In this document: one piece after another, positions 27,038-33,806 of the stretch | Layout of the letters: each line of letters starts with the position of its first letter | How positions within the stretch are numbered: the stretch's first letter is position 1 | From: JBBSUQ01 sp964389755 | GTDB taxonomy: Bacteria; Bacteroidota; Bacteroidia; Flavobacteriales_D; Crocinitomicaceae | Assembly (NCBI GenBank): GCA_964389755.1 | Contig: CAYMEW010000001.1 | Span: 124,001 to 188,000 of the forward strand | Reading direction: 5' to 3' | DNA: 64,000 bases | Made by a program: the position numbers and the translations under genes | Notes under the pieces: generated by a model | Told to the model about the DNA's origin: nothing | Databases searched by the model: none | The model's input: only the letters and a program-made list of their open reading frames with translations

Positions 27038-28378
27038 TTATTCGGATCGGACTTCCTCCTTTTCCGTGAATGAGATCCCCAGCGTTTCAAGTTCCGCGAG
27101 AACCGGTTCGTAGATCTCTTTTTCAACCGGGAGAATAACGCCTTTTTGCTTTAAGTCCCCTGACAGGATCATTTTCGCGGCAATTGCCACCGGAAGTCCG
27201 ACCGTGTTACTCATTGCCGTATACGTCTGATCTTCCCCGATGCAAACCATCGAAGAGGTGATCGCGTGACGCTTCCCGGCCTCATCGTCGTAGGTAAATT
27301 CATGGTACATGACCAGCATGTCTTTATCCTTTGGGGCCAGCGCCCATTTTTTAACGAGGATCGATTCGAGCAACTGTGCCGGGCTGGCATCGGAAATACC
27401 GAGTTCTTCTTTATCGAACATTCCCAGCCACTCGAATTTGGAATACAGTTCTTTGTTTCCGCCCAGGTAAGTCATAAACTTCTCTTCGACAGTAGCCTGC
27501 GGGTTGTAGGGCAAAAACGCGTTGAGAAACGAACGGCGTGTTAAGGTCCGGGAGTTCTCCATTTTATAGGAATCGTCTGTCATTCCGAGGCTGACAAACA
27601 CGTTCCAGGCTTCACAATAACCGGGTTTGCGGAGAGTTCCGCGGTAGATCGTCGGAATTTCTTCGAGGTGATACGTTTTCCGATAACTTAGCGAATCGCG
27701 GTTGGCATATCCTTCAAAAGTACCCGTTCCGGGGATTTCGATCGTATCCAGCCGTTCGAAAAGCCTGTTATACGGAATATACTTGTATTCATTCTCCTCG
27801 ATAAAGCAGGCAGCGTGCCCCTGCCCGGCAAGCACCACGTTACGCGGGTTCCAGGTGAATTTATAATTCCAGGGATTATTGTCACTTTCGGGAGCGATCA
27901 GTCCGCCGCAAAACGATTTGAAGCTGTGAATCTTTCCGTTTCGCGAACGGATCATATCGAGGATCTTCATCGCGCTCATGTGATCGATCCCGGGATCCAC
28001 ACCTACTTCATTGAGGATCGTGATCCCGGCATTCTGCGCTTCCGTATCGAGCGCGCGCATTTCCGGGGAAACATAAGACGGCGTGATCAGGTTTTTGCGC
28101 AGTTCGATGCAATCTTTTGCGACTTCCACGTGAAAGCGGGCGGGGAGCATCGAGATCACCAGGTCCGCCTTTTCGAGTTCCGGGCGACGTTCTTCCGGAT
28201 CGAGGGCATTGAAAGAAAGTGCCGTACCAAAAGGGTGATCCCCGATCTTGCGTTTTACGAGTTCCTGATCCCGGTCCACGACGTACACGTGCCAACCGCC
28301 ACTTTCTGCATGTTGAAGCAAATAACGAATGAGTGAAGAAGCCGAAAGTCCTGCACCGAGGATCAAAATGGATTTCAT
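27038..28378 (-). CDS. Saccharopine dehydrogenase (glutamate-forming type)
   Basis: The 446-residue product begins with a Rossmann NAD(P) motif (ILGAGLSASSLIRYL) and the acidic end of strand two (YVVDRD). The central block LNEVGVDPGIDHMSAM is typical of saccharopine dehydrogenase/reductase of the lysine-degrading type, and the C-terminal half has the family's substrate domain (RKPGYCEAWN, KWALAPKDKDMLVMYHEF). The reaction cleaves saccharopine to glutamate and aminoadipate semialdehyde. A lysine-ketoglutarate reductase partner is not in the window. A -7 element lies upstream. Confidence 0.9.
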   Translation of the reverse strand: MKSILILGAGLSASSLIRYLLQHAESGGWHVYVVDRDQELVKRKIGDHPFGTALSFNALDPEERRPELEKADLVISMLPARFHVEVAKDCIELRKNLITPSYVSPEMRALDTEAQNAGITILNEVGVDPGIDHMSAMKILDMIRSRNGKIHSFKSFCGGLIAPESDNNPWNYKFTWNPRNVVLAGQGHAACFIEENEYKYIPYNRLFERLDTIEIPGTGTFEGYANRDSLSYRKTYHLEEIPTIYRGTLRKPGYCEAWNVFVSLGMTDDSYKMENSRTLTRRSFLNAFLPYNPQATVEEKFMTYLGGNKELYSKFEWLGMFDKEELGISDASPAQLLESILVKKWALAPKDKDMLVMYHEFTYDDEAGKRHAITSSMVCIGEDQTYTAMSNTVGLPVAIAAKMILSGDLKQKGVILPVEKEIYEPVLAELETLGISFTEKEEVRSE

Positions 28379-28394
28379 AACAAAAGTTTTTTCA

Positions 28395-28402
28395 CAAAAA
28401 TA
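28395..28402 (-). promoter_or_regulatory. Bacteroidota -7 element upstream of saccharopine dehydrogenase
   Basis: TATTTTTG on the minus strand matches TAnnTTTG exactly, 17 nt before the ATG at 28378. Confidence 0.45.
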
Positions 28403-28518
28403 ATTGGAATTGTTAATGTCCGGGGTCCATTTGCCAAGAAATCCGGCTACAAAGAGGTATCGTTTTACCAGGCAGGGATTTATATGTCAGTGCCTGTACA
28501 GGTCTCATTTAAATTGCA

Positions 28519-28526
28519 TATCTTTG
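28519..28526 (+). promoter_or_regulatory. Bacteroidota -7 element of the prs-rplY operon
   Basis: TATCTTTG matches TAnnTTTG exactly, 22 nt before the prs ATG. No TTTG at the usual -33 spacing is seen. Confidence 0.55.
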
Positions 28527-28548
28527 CACCCTTAAAGCAAAAACCGGC

Positions 28549-29484
28549 ATGTCAATCGGAGTTAAAATATTTGCAGGAAGAGCATCGCATGAACTGGCCC
28601 AGCGCATCGCCAAATCTTACGGTGTATCGCTTGGGAACGTGAAAGTTATGGATTTCAGTGACGGGGAGTTCCAGCCTTCCTTTGAAGAGACCGTACGCGG
28701 ACAGGATGTATTCATCGTTCAGTCTACCATGCCTCCTGCAGATAACCTGTTCGAATTGTTGTTAATGGTGGATGCTGCGAAGCGTGCTTCGGCACGTAAG
28801 ATCATTGCAGTAATCCCTTATTTCGGCTTTGCCCGCCAGGACCGTAAGGATAAACCGCGTGTTGCGATCGGGGCGAAACTCGTGGCAAACATGCTGATGG
28901 CAGCCGGTGTTGACCGCCTGATGACCATGGACCTGCATGCCGATCAGATCCAGGGATTCTTTGAAGTGCCCGTGGATCACCTGTATGCTTCCACGATCTT
29001 TTACCCGGAACTGGACACGATGAACAACGGCAACCTCATCATGGCAGCGCCGGATGCGGGTGGTGCCAAGCGCGCCAACTCGTACGCTAAAAAGCTGGAC
29101 ACCGGACTGGCAATTTGCCACAAACACCGTAAAAAAGCAAACGAAGTTTCCGAAATGACCGTGATCGGGGATGTGGAAGGTAAAGATGTGATCCTCGTGG
29201 ATGACATGTGTGACACCGCCGGTACGCTAACCAAAGCTGCCGATCTGTTCATGGAAAAAGGTGCCAAAAGCGTACGCGCTTTCTGTACTCATGCCGTGCT
29301 TTCCGGACCCGCTTACGAACGCATTGAAAAAAGCAGGCTGACAGAGTTAATCGTAACAGATACGATTCCATTGAAGCAGGAAAGCAGTAAGATCCGCGTA
29401 TTGACTGTCGCGGAACTGTTCTCGGATGTTATCCGCAGAATGGTAAACAACCAGTCTATCAGTTCGCATTTTATAATCTCATAA
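28549..29484 (+). CDS. prs: Ribose-phosphate pyrophosphokinase
   Basis: The 311-residue product makes PRPP from ribose 5-phosphate and ATP for nucleotide, His and Trp synthesis. Visible blocks are FSDGEFQPSFEE (about 35-46), PYFGFARQDRKDKPR (catalytic region, about 92-106), MDLHADQIQGFF, and the PRPP loop ILVDDMCDTAGTLT. Length is normal. It is followed after 9 nt by rplY, forming a two-gene operon under a -7 element. Confidence 0.98.
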   Translation: MSIGVKIFAGRASHELAQRIAKSYGVSLGNVKVMDFSDGEFQPSFEETVRGQDVFIVQSTMPPADNLFELLLMVDAAKRASARKIIAVIPYFGFARQDRKDKPRVAIGAKLVANMLMAAGVDRLMTMDLHADQIQGFFEVPVDHLYASTIFYPELDTMNNGNLIMAAPDAGGAKRANSYAKKLDTGLAICHKHRKKANEVSEMTVIGDVEGKDVILVDDMCDTAGTLTKAADLFMEKGAKSVRAFCTHAVLSGPAYERIEKSRLTELIVTDTIPLKQESSKIRVLTVAELFSDVIRRMVNNQSISSHFIIS

Positions 29485-29493
29485 ATAAATCAA

Positions 29494-30102
29494 ATGAAAA
29501 CAGCACAATTGAGCGGTTCGGCAAGGTCGAACGTAGGGAAAAAGGACGCTGCAGCACTGAGAAATTCAGGCATGGTGCCCTGTGTGCTTTACGGACAAGG
29601 TGAACAAACGCACTTTGCAGTTAAAGACTTAGATATCGAACGACTGATCTTCTCGCCGGAAGTATTCCTGGTGGAAGTAGATGTTGACGGTAAAAAAGCA
29701 AACGCGATCATTCGTGAGGTGCAGCAGCACCCGGTGAAGGACAACGTAATGCACGTTGATTTCCTGGAAGTATCGAATGATAAGCCTGTGAAACTCGGAT
29801 TGCCGGTTCGCCTTACAGGAAATTCACGCGGTGTGATGAACGGGGGTAAATTGCTCCAGGTATTCCGTCGTCTGAACGTTTCCGGGATTGCAAAAGACCT
29901 TCCGGAGGCTATCGTAATCGATATTACAAGCCTGCGTATCGGTCAGTCGATCCGTGTGAAAGATGTGGCGATCGAAGGAGTTCAGTTCCTCGATGCTCAC
30001 AATGCAGTAATCGTATCCGTACTCCGTGCCCGTGGTTCGGTGGATGACAGCGGTGAAGATGAAGCTGTTGAAGAAGGAGGAGAAGAGGCTGCAGCAGAAT
30101 AA
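29494..30102 (+). CDS. rplY: 50S ribosomal protein L25 (CTC form)
   Basis: The 202-residue product has the L25 5S-rRNA-binding domain (about 1-92, VPCVLYGQGEQTHFAV, HVDFLEV) and the C-terminal CTC domain (about 95-180, GLPVRLTGNSRGVMNGGKL), ending in a Glu/Ala-rich acidic tail. It binds 5S rRNA in the large ribosomal subunit. It follows prs by 9 nt, a common arrangement, and ends at a strong terminator. Confidence 0.97.
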   Translation: MKTAQLSGSARSNVGKKDAAALRNSGMVPCVLYGQGEQTHFAVKDLDIERLIFSPEVFLVEVDVDGKKANAIIREVQQHPVKDNVMHVDFLEVSNDKPVKLGLPVRLTGNSRGVMNGGKLLQVFRRLNVSGIAKDLPEAIVIDITSLRIGQSIRVKDVAIEGVQFLDAHNAVIVSVLRARGSVDDSGEDEAVEEGGEEAAAE

Positions 30103-30124
30103 GTTTGCAACACAATGATCTTTC

Positions 30125-30160
30125 AATAAGGTTGTCTTTCGGGACAACCTTATTTTTTTA
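30125..30160 (+). terminator. Rho-independent terminator of prs-rplY
   Basis: A 12-bp perfect stem (30125-30136 with 30143-30154) with loop TTTCGG is followed by six T's. Confidence 0.95.
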
Positions 30161-30191
30161 TCGTAGAATCTGAACGGGAAATGCCGGAAGT

Positions 30192-31919
30192 CTATCCTCC
30201 CGGGCTGAAACCGCCACCGGAGTTTGATGTTCCCTCGATGACCTGCATTCCGTCCCTGAATTTCTTTTCACTGACCACCTTTCCGCGTTTATCGTACAGG
30301 TACATCATGCCGTCTTTCAAACCGTCTTTATACTGTACTTCGGAGATCAGGTTCCCGCGGCGGTCGTACTGTTTCATCGGGCCGTTGAGTTCTCCATTCT
30401 TGTAATTTGAAACCACTGCAGGCGTCTTTCCGCCGGGATAATAGGCAATCCATTCTCCGTCTTTCTCGCCGTTCTTATAACTCCCGGTCTGCGTAAGGCG
30501 GTAATCTTTGGCAGAGAACGAACTGAAATCGCCGTCCCGTTTGCTTTCGTAATGCACCCGGTCCTTCAGTGGTCCGAAATCGATCTTACTTTTTTCCTTA
30601 AATACTTTGTAAGTATAAATGTCTTTCGGTTTGCCGTTCTCAAAGTAATCGATCCACTCGCCGCTTTTCAGGCCGTTTTCGTAATGACCGGTCAGCTTTT
30701 GTTTCCCGGAAGGATAATAAGAGAACCAGTCGCCGTCGAGGATGCCCTTTTTAAAGGTCGAGCGATTCTTCAGTTCGCCGTTTTCCCAGTAATTGGACCA
30801 TTCTCCCTCTTCTTTTCCATTGACGTAATTCCCGTTCATGAGGAGTGTCCCGTTCTCGTACCATGTTTTCCAGTTGCCGTTCATCTGGTCTTCTACATAG
30901 GTTCCTTCGCGGTACTTCTGCCCGTTAATATAAAAATAGGTCCAGGTCCCCGTACGTTTCCCGGCGCTGTATTTGGCATAATACGAAACTTCACCGGTGG
31001 GATACCAGTAAGTCCAGTCGCCATCCTGCATGTCGTTGCTAAAGGTTCCCTGCATGTCGCGTGTGCCTTTGTTGGTATACCAGGTCCAGCTCCCGCTTTT
31101 TTTACCTTCGGTGTAGTACCCGGTCACACTTTCCTGGCCGTTGTCGTAATAATAAGTATAGGAACCGTCCAGCTGTCCCTTTTTATAATGACTGATCTTT
31201 TCAAGCTGCCCGGCGTAGTAGTGAAACTTCCATTCTCCGTCTTTGAGTCCTTCCCTGAAAGAGCCGGACACCAGTGTATGCCCGAGCGGACTGCGCTCTT
31301 CGAAACCTCCGTCTTTCAGGCCGTTTTTATAGTTGTAGTATTCCTTTACCTTTCCGCTGGTGTAGAAAGTGATCATTTCACCGGTACCGTCCGTAATGAG
31401 TTGCGTATGCGCCGAGTCCGGTAACCAGAAGGAACGCACTTCGGAGAGTGTATCGCGAATTATTTCCTCTTGTTTCTCCCTGCCATCCGGGTAATAGTAA
31501 GTCCACTGTCCGGTGGGTTCCCCATTTTCGAAATAGCCCTCCACCTCGGGCTGATTCATTTCATTCCAGGTTCGAAATACGCTGTCCTGCAGGTCATTTT
31601 TAAAATAGCCTTCCTGTTTAAGCTTTCCGTTGGGGTAATAAACAACTACCTTTCCCTGGAGTTTTCCCCGGTAATAGTTCCGTTCTTCTTCGAGGGTCCC
31701 GGATTCATCGTAATAGAGCCATTTGCCGTGATTGTCGGTCGTTTCCCCGAAATCATCCTTGTAATAATGCCCGGTAGAAAGCACTTTTGTATGTTTGAAA
31801 TCGTAGTAATTGGTGATCTTTTTGGTAAAATTCTTCCTGTCAATTTCCTGTGCGGACACATTCCCGAGCAGCAGCAGGCCCAGGGTTGCAAAAAGTAAGT
31901 TTCTCATGCTATTGTTCAT
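30192..31919 (-). CDS. Secreted MORN-repeat protein
   Basis: From the ATG at 31919 the product has 575 residues. A signal peptide (LLFATLGLLLLGNVSAQ) is followed by about twenty MORN-like units of 20-24 residues, each near the pattern DG-x-W-x-YYYxxGxxxxxxxYxxG-x-x-x-G. Databases often label such proteins YwqK-family antitoxin; nothing here supports an antitoxin role. A longer start at 31931 is possible, but GGAAATAAG lies right before 31919. It follows the LysE gene by about 30 nt, so cotranscription is likely. The role is unknown; it probably acts in the envelope. Confidence 0.88.
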   Translation of the reverse strand: MNNSMRNLLFATLGLLLLGNVSAQEIDRKNFTKKITNYYDFKHTKVLSTGHYYKDDFGETTDNHGKWLYYDESGTLEEERNYYRGKLQGKVVVYYPNGKLKQEGYFKNDLQDSVFRTWNEMNQPEVEGYFENGEPTGQWTYYYPDGREKQEEIIRDTLSEVRSFWLPDSAHTQLITDGTGEMITFYTSGKVKEYYNYKNGLKDGGFEERSPLGHTLVSGSFREGLKDGEWKFHYYAGQLEKISHYKKGQLDGSYTYYYDNGQESVTGYYTEGKKSGSWTWYTNKGTRDMQGTFSNDMQDGDWTYWYPTGEVSYYAKYSAGKRTGTWTYFYINGQKYREGTYVEDQMNGNWKTWYENGTLLMNGNYVNGKEEGEWSNYWENGELKNRSTFKKGILDGDWFSYYPSGKQKLTGHYENGLKSGEWIDYFENGKPKDIYTYKVFKEKSKIDFGPLKDRVHYESKRDGDFSSFSAKDYRLTQTGSYKNGEKDGEWIAYYPGGKTPAVVSNYKNGELNGPMKQYDRRGNLISEVQYKDGLKDGMMYLYDKRGKVVSEKKFRDGMQVIEGTSNSGGGFSPGG

Positions 31920-31952
31920 ACTTATTTCCATAACGTATTTTGGAACCGATCG

Positions 31953-32597
31953 TTACACTTTTCCCAGTATTCCCTGGATGATCAGGAACACGCCGAATCC
32001 TACAAATACGATACCGGTAATCTGGTTGAGCGATTTGAGCAGTTTGTCGGTCACGAGCGGCCGAAGGCGTTTGGCCCCGGCGATCTTGAGCAGGTCAACC
32101 GAAAAGAAAGTAACGAGGATGACGAGGATAAAAAAGAGCACCCCGTAATCGTCCGAAGTGGCGGAATACTTGCTGCCAAGCGACATGACGGAGAACCAGT
32201 AGAAGATCACCATCGGGTTCGCCATGTTGAGAACAAATCCTTTGAGTATCAGGAAGAGGTAATCTTTGGAGTTGTTCACATTGTTGCCGGATTCATCCTT
32301 CTTTTGCCGGGCCGGTTTCTTAAAAAAAGACACGGCCCCGTAGATGAGCAGCAAGGAACCCCCGATGATCTTAACAACGCTGTTACTTTTACCTTCGGTC
32401 AGATCCTGCACTTCGGAGAAAAAGATGTAGGCGATCATGATGTAGAGCAGGTCGCTAATGAGCACACCGAGGTCGAAGGCAAGTGCGGCGCGCATTCCGC
32501 GACGGATCGAGGTTTCGAGGATCACGAAAAACACCGGTCCGATCATGATGCTGAGGATAAAGCCGGTAACAACTCCTTTTAAGATCAATTCGCTCAA
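31953..32597 (-). CDS. LysE/RhtB-family exporter
   Basis: The 214-residue product has about six hydrophobic segments. The first carries FILSIMIGPVFFVILETSIRRG, where the GP-x-x family signature sits, and FVLNMANPMVIFYWF matches the conserved N-P block. LysE-type proteins export amino acids such as lysine, threonine or homoserine across the inner membrane. The start is a TTG at 32597; the protein begins where family members usually do, and a -7 element lies 20 nt upstream. It precedes the MORN gene in an apparent operon. Confidence 0.87.
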   Translation of the reverse strand: MSELILKGVVTGFILSIMIGPVFFVILETSIRRGMRAALAFDLGVLISDLLYIMIAYIFFSEVQDLTEGKSNSVVKIIGGSLLLIYGAVSFFKKPARQKKDESGNNVNNSKDYLFLILKGFVLNMANPMVIFYWFSVMSLGSKYSATSDDYGVLFFILVILVTFFSVDLLKIAGAKRLRPLVTDKLLKSLNQITGIVFVGFGVFLIIQGILGKV

Positions 32598-32616
32598 ATC
32601 TGCTGGCTGTTTTCTA

Positions 32617-32624
32617 CAAAAATA
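32617..32624 (-). promoter_or_regulatory. Bacteroidota -7 element of the LysE-MORN operon
   Basis: TATTTTTG on the minus strand matches TAnnTTTG exactly, 20 nt before the TTG start at 32597. Confidence 0.45.
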
Positions 32625-32719
32625 AGGTTATCTTTCGTTTGAGGCCATTTTTGGGGAAGCTTGTGAAAATTTATCGGATGTTTTGCTCCGAAAGATGGCG
32701 TACGTTGGCGGAAGTTAAT

Positions 32720-32727
32720 TACATTTG
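32720..32727 (+). promoter_or_regulatory. Bacteroidota -7 element of the 119-residue gene
   Basis: TACATTTG matches TAnnTTTG exactly, 46 nt before the ATG at 32774. Confidence 0.5.
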
Positions 32728-32773
32728 CACAGAAAATTCAGAATAAACACGTTCCGTCCGAAAAAAAGAAACT

Positions 32774-33133
32774 ATGAAAATTGCAACGGCTAATAAGAAG
32801 TTGGATGAGATTATCAACATGGTGCAGACCGAAGGCGTTGAGGCTCCGGGCCTGATCGGCGAACTGAAGCAACTGCGGGAATTTGCACTCAAGGAGCAGG
32901 ATCCACTGGTAACCAAGGTACTTCGTCTGACCTATGAGTTTCTGGAAGAGCGCCATTCGTTTGATGTGCGTGCACAATATGAGGAAGACGAGGAAGGGAA
33001 TGAATATCCGCTCGAGATCGAGGACCAGGAAAACCTGCTTTACCTGCTCGACCTGTTGAAAAACGCGGAACACAAGATCAATCGTGAAGAGATCAAAGAT
33101 TACCGTACGGCCCTGAAACACGAGTTATACTGA
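32774..33133 (+). CDS. Small acidic helical protein, unknown function
   Basis: The 119-residue product is cytoplasmic and mostly helical with no membrane segment. It is Glu/Leu-rich (LGELKQLREFALKEQ-like helices, EEDEEGNEYPLEIEDQ acidic turn, LLYLLDLLKNAE). I do not recognise a named family, though similar short proteins appear to be common in Bacteroidota. It has its own -7 element and terminator, so it is a single-gene transcript. Confidence 0.8.
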   Translation: MKIATANKKLDEIINMVQTEGVEAPGLIGELKQLREFALKEQDPLVTKVLRLTYEFLEERHSFDVRAQYEEDEEGNEYPLEIEDQENLLYLLDLLKNAEHKINREEIKDYRTALKHELY

Positions 33134-33156
33134 TCTTTTAAAAGATACGTATTTTA

Positions 33157-33186
33157 AAAATCGACTTTCGGGTCGATTTTTTTTGT
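33157..33186 (+). terminator. Rho-independent terminator
   Basis: A 9-bp perfect stem (33157-33165 with 33172-33180), loop TTTCGG, is followed by four T's then GTTTT. It ends the 119-residue gene. Confidence 0.9.
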
Positions 33187-33250
33187 TTTAGAACCCAACG
33201 CTTTGAGTTTTGTGTTCGTCTTAGAATTAGTTAGTAACTGATTACAGTTT

Positions 33251-33350
33251 TAGGTTTTATTTTCCTTGCAGGTACCTGAAAAGAGTTTTCTACCTCAAAA
33301 GACACTATGGATCAATAGTTCTTTGTTAACTCTTTTCAGGTCTTTTTTTT
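33251..33350 (+). ncRNA. Candidate structured RNA ending in an intrinsic terminator
   Basis: In the 673-bp gene-free stretch from 33134 to 33806, a perfect 14-bp stem pairs 33274-33287 with 33328-33341, followed by CTTTTTTTT. Its 40-nt loop contains a second hairpin (33304-33308 with 33315-33319, 6-nt loop). A near -7 match (TAGGTTTT) is at 33251-33258. The upstream gene already has its own terminator at 33157-33186, so this is a separate unit. A small RNA is one reading. The rest of the stretch to 33806 shows only a short ORF of doubtful reality and an 11-bp tandem repeat. Confidence 0.4.
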
Positions 33351-33578
33351 GTTCTATCCCGCCACTTTTCGCTGTTCTTAATTCCTGTATTTTCTTGCAT
33401 CCATTTCATCCGGAAGCGCCTTCGGAGCCTGTTCCTGCACAAAGAACGTGCGCCCTCCCCGGGATCAAAGCGTCTCCGCATACCAGGGGAACCGCCTGCA
33501 CGATACGGTGGGATTGCATCACGTATACTTTATCCCGGCTCAGTCTACAGGCTTGCTATACAATTGCCATACTTTACG

Positions 33579-33611
33579 CACGGTGCAACCACGGCACAAC
33601 CACGGTGCAAC
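33579..33611. repeat. Three tandem 11-bp units
   Basis: CACGGTGCAAC occurs at 33579-33589 and 33601-33611, with a variant CACGGCACAAC between at 33590-33600. No function is apparent. Confidence 0.7.
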
Positions 33612-33806
33612 CCTTTCTTTTCCGGAAAATCAAATAAGATGCTAATCGCGTGATGCTTTGCCGGGAATCCGGCGGAACTATTTACGGCCCTGCGAACATT
33701 CCGGGCGATTCTGCTATTGAGGAAGTTCAGCGGGTCAGGGAGAACTATTTAATTAACGTATTCCTCCCTGAAATGTTGCTTTTACGAGGTGTATGATCGT
33801 TCTGTT

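Noticed and set aside
33266..33637. 123-residue open frame in the gene-free stretch
   Set aside because: It begins inside the structured hairpin region, has an unusual Cys/His/Thr-rich composition with no domain or ribosome site, and overlaps tandem repeats. Not supported as coding.
33735..33771. 8-bp inverted repeat TCAGGGAG/CTCCCTGA near the end of the AddB-like gene
   Set aside because: The stem is short with a 21-nt loop and lacks a following U tract on either strand, so it is not called a terminator.
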